A stretch of 64,000 nt of DNA from Agelaius tricolor. Its lineage: Eukaryota > Chordata > Aves > Passeriformes > Icteridae. Shown one piece after another: positions 51,001 through 62,884 of this stretch. Location: the NCBI GenBank assembly GCA_023055355.1, contig JALJCS010000038.1, positions 3,782,001 through 3,846,000 on the forward strand. The letters are read 5' to 3'. The position numbers and the translations under genes are program-made. The notes beneath the pieces were generated by a model, which searched no databases, had not been told where the DNA came from, and worked only from the letters and a program-made list of their open reading frames with translations. Every line of letters begins with the position of its first letter. Positions within the stretch are counted from its first letter, which is position 1.

Positions 51001-54000
51001 CAGGAAGACTTTCTCCCCTGCTGTTCTGCAGCTTTCGTGTTGTAACAGAAAAGCCATTAGGCAAAGGCTTTCCCTTCCTTCCATGAATATGCAATAATAA
51101 TTCCTTTGTGTCAAATGGAATCACACATTCCTTGCACTATTGTTATCTTGGCTCTTTCTTTTCTCCCTCTTGGGGAGAGGTGTTTGGGAGCTCTGAGGCT
51201 CCCTTAGCTGGAGCAGTGACACTGCACAGCCAGTGATGGTGTCACCCCATGGTGTTCTGAGGAACAGAGCCCTTGGTCCCTGAAATGTGGCTGCAGTGCA
51301 GATTTGGAACGTGCTTTGTTGGCAGTTCTGTCCACAGCTGCAAGCAGACAGTGCTTCTTTGGGAAACTCAGTAGATGCTGCAGAGGGTGAGGTGACCCCC
51401 TCAGAAATGCCTTTCAGAATCTGGGTTGCAGGTCCAAGCTGCACTTGGAGCCTCTCTTTTCCCAGATTCAGCCTGTGGATACTCATAGAACTGAGGTGTT
51501 TTGTTTGCTCCAAAACTTTCTTAATGAGTTTTCAGGTGCTAATTAATCTGCAGGTGCATCCAGCATGGTAATAAAGAGCGCGCATGGAGCGAGTGTCACA
51601 TCCTCAGCGCTGTTCCCGTGTGTTTTGCAGCATGTCCGTGACCCAGGCCATGGAGTGGTTGATAGAACACGCTGATGACCCTTCTGTGGATGCTCCTCTG
51701 CCAGGTTCTGCTCCTGCAGAAGCCCCAGCTGAAGGTGCTGCCTCCTCTGCTGAGGCAGCTGCGGGGCCCAGCTCGGAGGAGGGCGGGGAGGAGGCCAAGG
51801 ATGAGCTGACTGAAATCTTCAAGAAGATCCGCAGGAAAAGAGAATTTCGTCCAGACCCACGGGTGGGTGCTGCTCCTCCCCTGTGGGGCTTGTGGGACTG
51901 GGAGGGGATCTCATGGGCACCATAAAATCCAAATGTTTCGTTCATAAATGAAATGGGCCCTCTGGGTAGATGGGTGTTGTGCTGGCTTGGCAGTGTTCCA
52001 GTGAGGTGTTGAGGGAGTGTTTAAATTTAGGGATTTTACCTCAGGAATGCATCACTGTCTGGGATAGCAGGATCTACGTGAAAGGCACTGTTATTCTGCA
52101 CCTGGAAACTCTCTGAGGGGACTGACATGAGCTCCAGACCCCTGGCATTGCTGTTTTCACTGCAGCCTGGGAAGGAAGGGTGGCAGGACAGGAGTCCATC
52201 CTTTGGCTGTAGAAAAGGCTGGATGTAGAAAACCCTGGGGTGGTGCAAAGTGTCCTGCTCCTGGCAGAGAGTTGGAGCTGGATGATCTCTAAGGTCCCTT
52301 CCAACCCAAACCATTCCATGATTCTGTGGAAAGGACAGAAGGACATTATTGTTTTAGGGAACAAGGCAAAGTGCCAGCAGCAGGTTGAAGTCTTGCAGCA
52401 AGGACAGAAGTTGCCCTTTGTTCAGAGCACAGCATTACCTGCAGTGGGAATGTGTTGTTCTCCCACTGGGAGCACACCAGGAGGGGTCCTGTGACATCTG
52501 GCACCTTGGGTTTACAACTGGCTGCTCTGAGATTTGGGTTAAGAGCTGCAGATGGGTTTGATAGCCTGGGTGCAATTTCTAAATAATGAAACATTCTGGT
52601 GCCATTAGTTGGCACCAGATATGTCTGACATGGATATGTCTGAATACATCACCAGCAGTGTAGTAAATCTGGGAAGTGAAAATAAATGGGGTGAATAGAA
52701 CCACAAATGCACATCAAGGCTGATCTGTCACTGAGATGTGAACAAGAGCTTTGTGACAGGAGAGGAGCTCCAAAATGAGGGGTTTTTCCTCATTTTCCTT
52801 CTCTTTTCTACCCCAGGTACACTTGCTCTTTGCCTTGCATTCAGCTTCCAGTGTTGAGGGTAGGAACTACCATCAGTCCTAAGATTTTTTTCTTCTTCCA
52901 TAGTAATGACACTTTTGATATAGAATATTTGAAAACTTTGTTAATAAAATTACTGAGTGCTCTGCATGTGGAAATAATGAGGGGGTTTTACCTCACATAA
53001 AGCTGTGCACAGAAGGTGAAGGGAAATGATTGCTCTCATTTGTGATCTAAATGTAAGATTTATTAAGCTGTGGGCTTCTGCTCTAGGCTGTCATTGCCCT
53101 GATGGAGATGGGATTTGATGAAAAGGAAGTGGTGGATGCACTCAGAGTGAACAACAACCAGCAAAATGCAGCTGTGAGTACAACATCCTTCCTGCTCCAA
53201 GGGTCTGTCCCACTGATGCTTCTCTGCCTTGCCTGAGTCATGTTTTGATCTGTCAGACAGTGAACTCCTACTGAAGATTCAGGAGCACAAATTCTGTGCC
53301 TCCTCGAAGTTGGATACACAACTGGAATGACTGCAAAGGGTCTGAACTCCTCTGAGAGCTCAGAGTCTGTGAGGCTGAGGCTGGGCTGTCACAAAAGCCT
53401 TTGAGAAACTCCCTCACCACAGTGTGAGATTGTGCTGTCCTAGGAAGGAGGAGATACTCCCAAGAATGACTGGTTTAGGACAGGAATCAATGATCCAGGA
53501 TGGATTCAAGCCATATAATGTGTAAATTACCCTTTAGCAGCAATGCTTCCACAGTTTCTGCAATCAGAAAACAGGAAGTTTTTCCAAGATTAATTAGTCC
53601 CCTGCTGTATATTAAGGATAATTTTGTGGACACAGCTGACAGCCAGGGAAGCCTCTCTTCAGTATCCAGTGCTGGCTGCTGTTGGAGAGAGGATATTGGG
53701 TTGGGTGGCACAAATGAATGTGTGAAAAGAAATGTAGAGCTCAGGCATTATCTGGGAGATGGAAAAGCATTTTTAAAATGCCATGTTGGCAAAACTTTGG
53801 AGTAGAGCCACTTTGGTTCTAATGAAATCTGATGTGCCTGCTGATTTCTTTCAGTGTGAGTGGCTGCTGGGAGACAGAAAACCTTCTCCAGAGGACTTAG
53901 ATAAGGGCATTGACACCAACAGCCCTCTCTTCCAAGCCATCTTAGAAAACCCAGTGGTACAATTAGGGCTCACCAACCCTAAAACTCTACTAGGTAAGTC

Positions 54001-54776
54001 CTGTGTGGGTTCCTGCTGGGTTTGCCAGGAATTCCAAGCAGAGATGATGGTGACAGCTCCTTTGGGGGACAGGGCAGCTCTGAGCCTGTTCCTGCCCTGC
54101 AGCAGCTCTGCTGCTGGTTTGCTTCATGCTGCAGCTCAGCTGAGCCCAGAGCAGGCCTGGGGGCTGTCCCAGGAATGGTTGTAATTCCCCAGGATGACAC
54201 TTGCTGAACTCACAACTTGAATAGCTGCTGGCTGCAGTGCTTTGTGGATTTAGGAGACCTTTTGTGTGCTCCCTTTGGCCACGAGGGGAAAAGTCAGGAA
54301 TGTCTGTCTAGAACTCTGACTATCTCACAGAAAAAGCAAGGCTGTCTCCAGCTGTGCAGCCCCTGTGTGTGAGGCCTGATCACTGAGACAGAGGGGAACT
54401 TGTGGAAAAAGATCCAAACAAGAAGGATGAGCTAAGGCTTTGCCTATCAAAATGGAGATCAAATGGGAAAACACCCTTCCCTTTGCTTGAGTCTGAGCTC
54501 TGTGGCAAAGTCTATGTGCTCAGGGTCAGAAAGGCTGTGGGCACAGTGTGTGCCCAGCTGAGGAGACTGACAGAGCCCCAAATCCCTCAGGAATTGTTCT
54601 TTTTGACAACACAGAACAAACATTGAAGGACTAACAGTTGCAATCCCTTTTTCTTGGCAGCCTTTGAGGATATGCTTGAAAACCCCTTGAACAGCACTCA
54701 GTGGATGAACGATCCCGAGACGGGGCCGGTGATGTTACAGATCTCCCGAATCTTCCAGACACTGAACCGCACGTAG
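43941..54776 (+). CDS. UBAC1: UBAC1 (KPC2), UBA domain containing 1, ten coding exons
   Basis: The CDS joins 43941-44078, 47819-47939, 48175-48248, 48956-49063, 49611-49713, 50360-50468, 51631-51862, 53087-53173, 53855-53993 and 54661-54776. It totals 1227 nt, giving 408 residues against about 405 in human; all junctions are GT/AG. Domains: ubiquitin-like N-terminus (about 10-100), first UBA (about 194-236, with [11 protein letters not shown]), a Pro/Ala/Glu-rich linker, a basic KKIRRKREF stretch, second UBA (296-329, with [11 protein letters not shown]) and a C-terminal STI1-like segment (about 346-390). From the family: UBAC1 is the non-catalytic partner of RNF123 (KPC1), stabilising it and handing ubiquitylated p27Kip1 and NF-kB1 p105 to the proteasome in the cytoplasm. 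The start matches the family ([17 protein letters not shown]). The gene looks intact. Confidence 0.97.
44079..47818 (+). other. UBAC1: UBAC1 intron 1
   Basis: A 3.7-kb intron with a poly(T) tract at 45017. An 89-codon open frame on the - strand (45399-45668) has a normal amino acid mix but no recognisable family, conserved start context or neighbours. Confidence 0.7.
45017..45046. repeat. Poly(T) tract of 30
   Basis: An uninterrupted T-run in UBAC1 intron 1. Similar long T-runs occur at about 529-552, 7541-7564 and 28258-28278. Confidence 0.95.
47819..47939 (+). CDS. UBAC1: UBAC1 coding exon 2
   Basis: The acceptor tcctgcag ends at 47818 and the donor gtgaga begins at 47940. It reads [20 protein letters not shown] through EENIQDR. 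A second tctgcag|tgt acceptor lies 19 bases upstream; its use would shift the frame. Confidence 0.94.
48175..48248 (+). CDS. UBAC1: UBAC1 coding exon 3
   Basis: A pure CT-repeat tract and acag precede the exon, and gtgagt follows. It encodes [20 protein letters not shown] and AEEK, the end of the ubiquitin-like domain. Confidence 0.94.
48956..49063 (+). CDS. UBAC1: UBAC1 coding exon 4
   Basis: The acceptor is ccctgcag and the donor gtgagt. It reads [20 protein letters not shown] through HHNMRD. It is a charged linker of 36 codons in phase 0 at both ends, so skipping it would keep the frame. Confidence 0.94.
49611..49713 (+). CDS. UBAC1: UBAC1 coding exon 5
   Basis: The acceptor is tttcttgcag and the donor gtatga. 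It encodes [20 protein letters not shown] through LFKKAN, a predicted helical segment that is nearly identical to the mammalian protein. Confidence 0.95.
50360..50468 (+). CDS. UBAC1: UBAC1 coding exon 6 (first UBA domain)
   Basis: The acceptor is gtgtgcag and the donor gtgagt. It encodes [20 protein letters not shown], then [16 protein letters not shown]. The MGF loop is the ubiquitin-contact signature of UBA domains. Confidence 0.95.
51631..51862 (+). CDS. UBAC1: UBAC1 coding exon 7 (end of first UBA and linker)
   Basis: The acceptor is tgttttgcag and the donor gtgggt. It encodes [20 protein letters not shown], an Ala/Pro/Glu-rich linker, then [20 protein letters not shown]. The linker is the most diverged part relative to mammals. 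Confidence 0.94.
52268..52330 (+). mobile_element. CR1 3' tail with octamer end
   Basis: Contains ggatgatctctaaggtccct, tccaacccaaaccattccat and gattctgtgg, the canonical CR1 3' terminus. It lies in the UBAC1 intron between coding exons 7 and 8. The 5' part is degraded. Confidence 0.85.
53087..53173 (+). CDS. UBAC1: UBAC1 coding exon 8 (second UBA domain)
   Basis: The acceptor is gctctag and the donor gtgagt. It encodes [20 protein letters not shown] and VNNNQQNAA in 29 codons. Phase is 0 at both ends. Confidence 0.95.
53855..53993 (+). CDS. UBAC1: UBAC1 coding exon 9 (UBA end, STI1-like start)
   Basis: The acceptor is tttctttcag and the donor gtaagt. It encodes [20 protein letters not shown] and [20 protein letters not shown], then NPKTLL. 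Confidence 0.95.
54661..54776 (+). CDS. UBAC1: UBAC1 last coding exon
   Basis: The acceptor ttcttggcag ends at 54660. It reads [20 protein letters not shown] through [11 protein letters not shown] and TAG at 54774-54776. It completes the STI1-like domain. Confidence 0.95.
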
Positions 54777-55035
54777 AGGGAGCTGCCAGTGCACTGTGCC
54801 ACTTCCCCCTGGCCTCACTCCCCCTCCACCTCCACGGGAGGCTGCCTGGATGGTTGGGAAGGGGTGGAGGGAAGGGGGAAATCCTGGCTGGAGGGGTCTC
54901 TCACACAAGAGAGTTTGTAGTTACGGCCAACAGGAGTGAGTTGCCTTGTGGATTTTAGTGTTAGTGGAAGAGCTTTGAGGATTTGTTCATGTTTTCAGGT
55001 ATTAGGTTTAAAATAAAGTATATATATTAAAAAAA
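54777..55035 (+). other. UBAC1: UBAC1 proximal 3'UTR
   Basis: About 240 bases run from the stop to AATAAA at 55012-55017, followed by an A-run. A short 3'UTR of this kind fits a broadly expressed gene. Confidence 0.65.
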
Positions 55036-58000
55036 AAATAGGAAAAAGGTTTTGTGCAAACATTTAAGAATCTGATTGTTGGAAGGAAATATTGCTCGTT
55101 CAAAAGGCCTGTGACAGTTTTCTGGCCAGTTTTGCTAGGATCTGGCTGGTGTTTACAAAAGGTCACTGACCACTAGCATAGGATATTAATCATCTCCATA
55201 CAGTATTAATTTATAGCTCTTATCAAATTGCAAAACTGCTTTTAAAAAAAGAAAAAATTGATTCTTAGGAAATGTTTTTTAAAAGCCCAAATCTTGGGAG
55301 AGCAAGCACATTTCTATCCAAGCTTGTTTATCTGGCATTCTAATTTAAGCAGAATCATTCAGAGATGGAATTCTAATAAATAGCATTACTTTTTCCTATT
55401 TATTTGCTGCATTAGTGTTGTTGCAGTCCCACTGGGGTTGTACTTGCAGGGGGTTCTCTGTCAGGTACCATAGAGGTGCAGGATCTCTTTCACCACAGAA
55501 TTCACCACATCAAGACTTGGATTCCCAAGTGGCTGCAAGTCCTAAGCTCACACTCTGCCATATCCCATTGCAAGGAGGGATATGTTCACACAGTGTTGGT
55601 TTTTTTCCCATTTTTATGTGCACAGTTTTGGCAAGGGGCTTGTGGGGGTTTTATTCTGTTTACAAACAAAAAGCAGCTGAATTGCATGGGGAGGTTGCTG
55701 GGGTTCTGTAAAGCAGCAGAACCACATAGGTTTTTATCTTGTTTAAGGTATTTAAAGCACGCTTGAAATTGCTGTCTTTGAGTTAGAAGTGGGTTTTTCT
55801 TTATACTTATTCTTACCATGGTCATACCAAGAATGTCAGGCTGGGTCTTTCCTATTTTGCCAGAAGAGTGACTTGAGATTTCAGAGAGGAATTCTGAGCT
55901 ATTAAGAGCAGAACTCAGTGTGAATATCCAGCTGGTGTTTATGATTGGGCTCTGCAGGTGTTCCATTTTTAGCAGTCTGCTAAAAAAAGGAGGTTTATTT
56001 TTCAACTTAGTGCAACATGATTGACATCTGTCATCATCCCTGCCATGCCTTGTGCTTCACAGCCCTGCAGGAAAAGCAGAAGAGGCAAATTTTGCAGAGG
56101 AAGCAGGTGGAGACCCTGTGCTTAAACAGCACAAAGGTGTCCTGCCAGACAGGGAGATCCTGAGCAAGTCACCTCTGGGCTGTGGGAGGGATTTAGGTGC
56201 AGTTGGGGTTTTTTAAACAAAAATGCAGCAAGATGCAACCCGAAACCCTGCAACAAGTTTTGGCCTGAACTTGGCATCTGCTCTGTGCTCTTATGCAGCT
56301 GAGGCACTGAAGTTGCCAATTTCTCATAATTAATATGAAGAAGGGTGGGGAAATCAAAACAGCCTGAGATTTTATCTTGTCTTACTATCCCAGGATTCTT
56401 TTATTTTTTTTAATTTTGTAATTTCGTATTAAGCTTTACAGTTGATGACTGCTGAAATATTTACTTCTACATTTGGAAATTCCAAGCTTTATAGAGATGT
56501 TTCTTCTGTTCAAATTGGACAGTAAAACCATTTTTGTGGGCTCTTGCTAAGAATAGACTGACATGACATGAAATTATAACCTTGTCCTGTAACTGAAGCC
56601 AGGAGCCTGATCCTGCACCCCAGTGAGCTCAGCACAGCTACTCATGAGTAGCTGTGACTGAATATTGTGGTCTTATGAAAGGTTTTGATCATTTAATCCT
56701 ATTTTTTAGCTTACTCCTGAAGCTTTTTGCCTGTAATAATACCAGAAGATTTTTTACTTGAAGCTCTTAATGTTAGAAGGAAATGTTCCTCTCTACGGTC
56801 AGGATTGTGGTTAATATTCCTTTTAATGAGTGCTTTTAGAAGGCAAAGTTGGGGAAAACTACCCTGTAGTTTGGTGGGAGGTTTTTTTGGCTTCTGAATG
56901 GATAAGGAGAGGTTCAGAATGAGCAAACAGATCCTTTGGGGCAGTTGTGGCTCTTGAAGAATGTAAAGGCTTGGGAAATGCTGGGTTTGATGTCAGGAGT
57001 CCATGGTTGGACTGCAGGAGCTCAGAGATGCCTCCCTTGGAATGGCAGCACCCCTCAGTGCCACTGAGCTGTTACAAAGGCTGGGGAACAGCACCAGGAA
57101 AACAGATTATCTTTATTGATAGGAGGTGAGGATGCCCAGGTTCAGCAGCAGCAGTTGAGAGACCCCAGGGATAAAGGAATTCCGCATTTTAGGGTGCCGG
57201 GAGGCTTGAGAAGATGTGGTTATTTCTGGATTTTGTTATTGCAGAGCTCAACACTTGCACAGCTGAGGTGTTGTTTGGGATGGCTTTAACAGAGCCCTGC
57301 TTGGCTTGTGAGAACTGAAGGTTGCAGTGGGCAAAAGCTGAAGGAGACCAGAATTTAGGAGCTGTGGTGTTTGCAGCAAGGCCCAGGAGTTGATTTAAAG
57401 CCAGCAAAAACTCCCCTGATGAGGTTGAAGGAATTGATCCAGACATCAGAGGTGCTGGGCCTCCAGCTCGTGGCTGCTTCTTGGCAGCCCCTGTCACAGA
57501 CCTGACCCAAAGCTTGGCCCCCTTCCTTCTCTCCTGGAACCAAACTTCCATTTCAGAGATTGGTTTTCATATCCAAGCATCTCTTTAGTGGTTCTTGAGA
57601 TCCTTTTCAGTTAGGACTGTTACAGTTACTTTTTTGAGGCGTTCACACCAAAACAAGCATCGCACCAAACGAATGTACAGCGACACTGTCAGCAAACACT
57701 GCCTGGGGAAGGGGCACAGGTTCCTGTGAGCTCTGCTCCAGTGGCAGTTTTCCCAAAGGCTTGTGCAAAGGATAGCCAGTGTTTCATCCAAAGGAACCAT
57801 CCTGGTTTTTTACTTTTAATACTAATCCCATTTTTATTAACCAACAGAACAGCGGCGCTTCCAGCTGGTATTTCCATCCAGCTGAGAGTGCTGGAGCTTT
57901 GGGGCTGGAGATCCTGCCTGGATCCCCCTCTCTGGGCCAGCTGCTCCTTGGAAGGATTTGTGCTGGCTGTGGCAGGGCACTGGGGGCAGTCCCCACCTCC

Positions 58001-61000
58001 CTGCACGGGGTGTTAGATGCACGTGAGTGTTCTCGTGGTGGTTCTCGCCTCCATCCCCACATCCAGTGTAGCAAAAGGGTTTTTTTAAGGACCTCTTGCC
58101 CTAGATTTGAAGATCTTCACTGCAGATCCTGTTTGCAGCATGTGAACTTCAGTAAATGTAAATGCATTAAATTCTTACTGAATTTGGGTATAGTTTTCTA
58201 TCGAGCTCTGGGGAGAGGGAGGAAATTGGATCACGTTTGAAACGAAGCCCCACAAACCCAAATGTCTCTGTTGCAGCAGGTAACAGAGGCCTGTAGAGAT
58301 TTTTAATTTGCATATTTTTATCATGGCTTAATGAACTGTACACGAATGTGATTTGCTACCCAGCACTTCCCACGAGGCAGCACCAGTAAAATTACATTGC
58401 AAGGTACTGACTTCACATTTTCTCATTTCACCTGTGTATACAGCAATTAGGTACTGCATAGGATCACTTTGATCTGGCTCTGATGCCGGTGTGTGGCATG
58501 CACAGCTCTTCCTAAGGTGTAACATTACTTTTCTGAAGCTTAAACTAGGGCAGACATCCCTGAGCCTGTGGAATTCGGGATTCATCCTGGCCACACTCGC
58601 GTGGGTCGCCGACCTCTCCCTGAGCAGGAAAACCAGCAGCATTTGCTCCCTGCAGAAATCCTCCCGGCCAAAAGCAAGGAATGCTGCTAATTTGTGATCA
58701 TTTTAAGCAGTTGCTGTTCTGAAATATATTCCTGCAAGTCAGGGAGGTGTTGGCAAGGCCAGACCTGTTCAGCCTGGAATTGTTTTGTGTGGAGATGTGG
58801 AACCCGCGGCCGGGGCTGGAATGAATGCTGAGGCTTTAAACCTGCTCACACATAACCCCAGACACCCATGTTGTGTGTGCTGTACATTTATAATATATCT
58901 TCAAAATAAAGTTTTTTGATTTATTACAAGGTGTTTGGAACCATCATTTGCAGGAGCAGCAAAGGTTTGTGGATCCACGTTGTTCAATGGTCCTTGTTCC
59001 TGCAGGTTGCTGGAATTGTCTCTCAGAAAGTGGGGTATGAGAGCTGCTCATACAGAGTTTGTGCAGGAAATCCTGGTTCAGCAGCTGGTTTTGCACCTGG
59101 AAGGTATTTCTCTGTTTTTCAGGAAAAGCTGCACTTGGGGAGATTGACTGTAAGGGCTTTGTGAAACACGACCTGGTGATCCCCTGGGATGTTCTGATGC
59201 CACTGAAGATGGATTTATCTTGGCAGCTGTTGAATGACAAATTGAAATCTTTTCTTTCCCAACAAGGGAACCCTCATTAAGGAGAACAGCTCCAGCAAGC
59301 AGCAGCTGGTGGGATGCAGCAACTTGCACGTGCCGGAACCAAAATTCCCATCTGGCAGTCGTGGTGCCAGCGCTGCTGTGGGAGATGGGGAAGCACTTCC
59401 AAGCCTTGGCCCTCTCCATGGGTGCCTTGGAGGTAACTGATGGGGGTGTCAATGTGTGAGCTTCTTTCTGTAAAGGAGAGAGAATCTGTAGAGTTCATTT
59501 GGGCTTTTTTAATTAACTAGCATTTTCTTCCATGTTCAGGCCAAGGAACCTGCCAGCAGCCTGTTTATTTAGCAGCTACAGCAACTGCTGAGGAGTTCAG
59601 AGTGATTTTCATTGTGTCCCACGAGAGATGGAGGATTAGAGTGTGAGACATCAAAATGCTGCTTGCTCAGGTCACGTTGGTAAATGTGGTGGTGTTCAAT
59701 GCAGGTGTTTGTGGTGTCAGGCCCGAACTCAGGTTTGCTGTAATGCACAGCACAGCAGCAGGACAATTCAAAGGTTTGGCTCTCCACTAATTTACAATTA
59801 AAACAAAACAAAAAAATTACCTTAAAGCAGCTTGGGGATGTATCATTAGATAATGACACTTGTGAACCCAAACTGGTCCAGCAGGTCTGGGCAGAAATCC
59901 ACACCTTCAAAATGAAGAGGTGCTGCTGTGTGAGTGCCAGGAGGGGCTGGAATTGGCGTGTGTTTGGCAGCTCCCGGAGCGCCCTCGGCGCAGGGACGTG
60001 TCCCGGGCTGCTCCAGCAGGGAAGAGCAGCAGCTCCAGCCCGGGAGCTGCCTCCAGCAGGGCCCAAATCCATCTCAAAGGGCGGGGAAGGGAAGCACAGG
60101 GTGCACTGGGCTGTGGAGGAGCAGCTTGGTGTTGGCAAGGTGAGCCACTGCTGACAGCACAGCGGTGTGGCAAGAGTGGTTCCCAGCGCTCTGTGGGCGC
60201 TGTGCCGCTGCCATCCCAGGGTTGGGCTGGAGCAGAATTAAGGAAGAAATTACTTTCTCTTGTTATTCAAAAGCTTTCACTTCAACTGTAGGACTTGTGA
60301 GCTGGATGTGGGTCCTGGAAAATGGCTGGAAGGAGGGCAGGGCTGCAGTGTACGTTTGTGAGCTCAGTCTGGGTGCCAGTGAGTGTGACCTGAGCTGGGA
60401 CACAGCCCAAGCCCTGCAGATCCTGTGTCACCAGGAATCTGGGCACTGCTGGGGCTGAGGGAGGGACTCCAGTAACTCGAGCTGTGCTGGACCAGACCAC
60501 GCTGGACTGAAATAAACCTGGAGAGGTGACCAGCTCTGTGATCACACCAGGGCTGTGATTCAGATGCCTGGCAGAGGAGATGGTGCCCATTTAAAAAGGC
60601 TGAGTTCAGATGCCAGGGGCTCCAGCAGCACATCCAGCTGTGGGCTGCAGGTGGGATGCAAACCCCATGTGGTGGGGTCCCTGCACCAGCCCTGCACCCT
60701 GGGGTGCAGCACTGCAGCTTCTGTCATAAAAGTGCTGTAAAGCGCGACTGTCGCTAAATTGCCGTTAAAAATTGGCGTGGTGGGACTGGGACAGAGCCAG
60801 AGGGACAGATGAAATCCTGCTCCCCCATACTGCCCTTGGAGCTCAGTTCTGTTCACAAAGCCCCAGGTTAAGAAAACAGTTGAGAAATTACTTACTTTGG
60901 CTTCCCCTGGCACCAGGAGTGGGTGAAGGTCTCTCCTCAGAGGGGATGCATTGGACCCCTCGCGTTCAGGCCCGTTTCTCCTGCACATCCTCCCTCTGGA

Positions 61001-61500
61001 ACACTGCCCTGCAGTGCCCAGCACTTGTGTCCGGCATGGTGGGAGCTGCAAAGGGACCTGGCTTGGAAACCAGTCAGGAGCAGGCAGGAATGTTTGCTGG
61101 GCACACACACAGGGGGCTCAGCACCAGCACAAACCAATGCTGCACATACAGAGGTTTTTCAGAGGGATCTGGCAGCACATTTTCTCAGAGCTGGGCCGTG
61201 CGGGGTTTCCTCACGTGCCGTCTGGTAGCCACAGCCAGGAGCACGGATGCCTCCATCCCCTCCACTCACAGGCTGTGCTAGACTGAGCCTGATGAGACAG
61301 AGGAAGTATTTTTAGTGGGATGAGAGTCCTGCACGAGGCTCTGTGCTGAGCAAGAGCAGGCAGTGATGCAGCAGCTCCATCATCTCCAAAAAATAAACTT
61401 TTATCAACCCTCCATGGGAGCAGCCCCCAAGGCATCACAGCCCCAGGCAACATCCCCCACCAGACCCCTCCTGGGGGCTCCTGGGCATCCCTGATTCCAT
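55036..61500. other. Region downstream of UBAC1
   Basis: Mostly unique non-coding DNA. AT-rich sequence at 55040-55420 and 56340-56560 and the block ending at the AATAAA of 58905 could be extended 3'UTR. No coding exon is identified. From known synteny CAMSAP1 should follow on the + strand, but none of its coding sequence is recognisable here. Confidence 0.5.
58905..58910 (+). terminator. Possible distal poly(A) signal AATAAA
   Basis: The signal sits in an AT-rich context with a T-rich stretch right after it and TGTACATTTATAATAT before it, which resembles a Pumilio-type 3'UTR end. It could serve a long UBAC1 3'UTR of about 4.1 kb. No other gene upstream on this strand would need it. Confidence 0.35.
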
Positions 61501-61541
61501 GAGGCTGGAATCAGGGAACCCAACACTTGGGGCTTTTATTT

Positions 61542-62138
61542 TTAGCCCAGCAAACTATAAATACAGCCCACGGTAACCCACGGGAATCTGAGCGACTGCT
61601 GGGCCCGGGAAGTGACAGCACCAGGGAAGCCGAGGCTGCCAGAGCTGCAGCAGCAGGGCTCCAACAGGCAGGGCTCTGCCCTACTCCAGACACCTGGCCT
61701 GGATGGAAACACCTCCAACCACTCATGGATTGGGCTGCACCAGGCATGGGGCTGCTGCAGGGGGGACAGGGGGCTGGCAGGAGGAGTGGGTGCTGCTTGT
61801 GGCTGACAGGAAAGGGGAGAGGAGGGATAGGGAAGGTTCACCGGAGGATTTCGACTTTCTTCTTTGCAAATCTGGCCTCTGACTTCATCCCAGTCTGTTA
61901 GCTGAAAATTATCAAAATATTTTTGTGAGTTTTCTAATTTTGGGATTAATGCTGGGGAATTTTCAGGGTTTAATGTCTCATTTTGGGTCGAGAAATCTGT
62001 CCCAAACACTGGGGGGACTCTGTAGCTGTTTGGGAACAGTTCTTTTTCGAAATTCTTTTGTGTTGGGAGCAAAGGGTTGGCATTTGCAGGGGCAAAATAA
62101 TTCTCTGTCTGTCCTGTATTTATTAAAGCAGCTGTCAT
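61542..62138 (-). other. 198-codon open frame beside the LTR fragment, unrecognised
   Basis: The frame starts 14 bases past the LTR edge and its first 115 codons have a non-repetitive, Asn/Pro/Phe/Glu-containing composition (MTAALINTGQTENYF at the start, LTDWDEVRG within). It then passes into Pro/Ser/Ala-rich and Cys-rich sequence that looks non-coding. It might be a remnant of retroviral interior or a chance frame. No family can be named. Confidence 0.25.
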
Positions 62139-62151
62139 ATTCCGCCCTCCC

Positions 62152-62396
62152 CGTGAAAAACGCCAATCACTTGTTTTTAAAATTTTAAAAGTTTAATAGT
62201 AATACAACGGTTATAAAAACAGTAATACAATTACAGTAATAATAATTTGGACAATTTGAATTAGGACAATATGAGACAATAGAGCCAAAGAGTTATGGAC
62301 GTCCGGATACCTTTTTGTGGCCAGCACGAGCCCGAAAAAGGACCCACGTTAACAGAGGGTTAACCATTAAAAACAATAACCGTTAAAAACAATACC
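62152..62396 (-). mobile_element. Truncated LTR fragment, same family as 42231-42845, inverted
   Basis: From GTGAAAAACGCC at 62152 the sequence is, base for base with scattered changes, the reverse complement of the right-hand 245 bp of the solo LTR at 42231-42845. Homology stops near 62396, where an extremely GC-rich tract begins. The rest of the LTR and the far TSD are missing. Confidence 0.82.
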
Positions 62397-62535
62397 GCGG
62401 AAGGATACAAGGCTGCAGTTTTCGCCCGCTGTGGTGCCGTGAACGGACCCGGTGGCGGTGGAAGCGGCGTGCCAGGGCAGAGGGATGGCGGCCGTGGCCG
62501 CGCAGCGGCTCGGGACCGGGACCGGGCTGCAATAA

Positions 62536-62884
62536 AGCAGCGGCGGGGGCGGCGGGGGCGGCGGGGGCGGCGGGGGCGGCGGGGGCGGCGGGGGCGGCGG
62601 GGGCGGCGGGGGCGGCGGGGGCGGCGGGGGCGGCGGCCGCGGCGGGGGCGGCGGCCGCGGCGGCGGCGGCGGGGGGGGCGGCGGCGGGGGCGGCGGGGGC
62701 GGCGGCGGTTGCGGCGGCCGCGGCGGCGGCGGCGGCGGCGGCGGGGGCGGCGGGGGCGGCGGGGGCGGCGGGGGCGGCGGCGGTTGCGGCGGCCGCGGCG
62801 GGGGGGCGGCGGCGGCGGCGGCGGGGGCGGCGGCGGCGGCGGGGGGGGGCGGCGGCGGCGGCGGCGGGGGCGGCGGCCGCGGCC
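62536..62884. repeat. (GGCGGCGGG/GGGGGCGGC)n GC-only repeat
   Basis: About 350 bp of almost pure G/C with a 9-bp base unit and variants containing ccgcggc or cggttgcgg. It encodes poly-Pro/Ala on one strand and Gly/Arg on the other, and is prone to sequencing and assembly error. Confidence 0.93.

Noticed and set aside
56940..57065. Possible CR1 tail
   Set aside because: The resemblance (ggttggactgcaggagctca) is too short and diverged to support a call.
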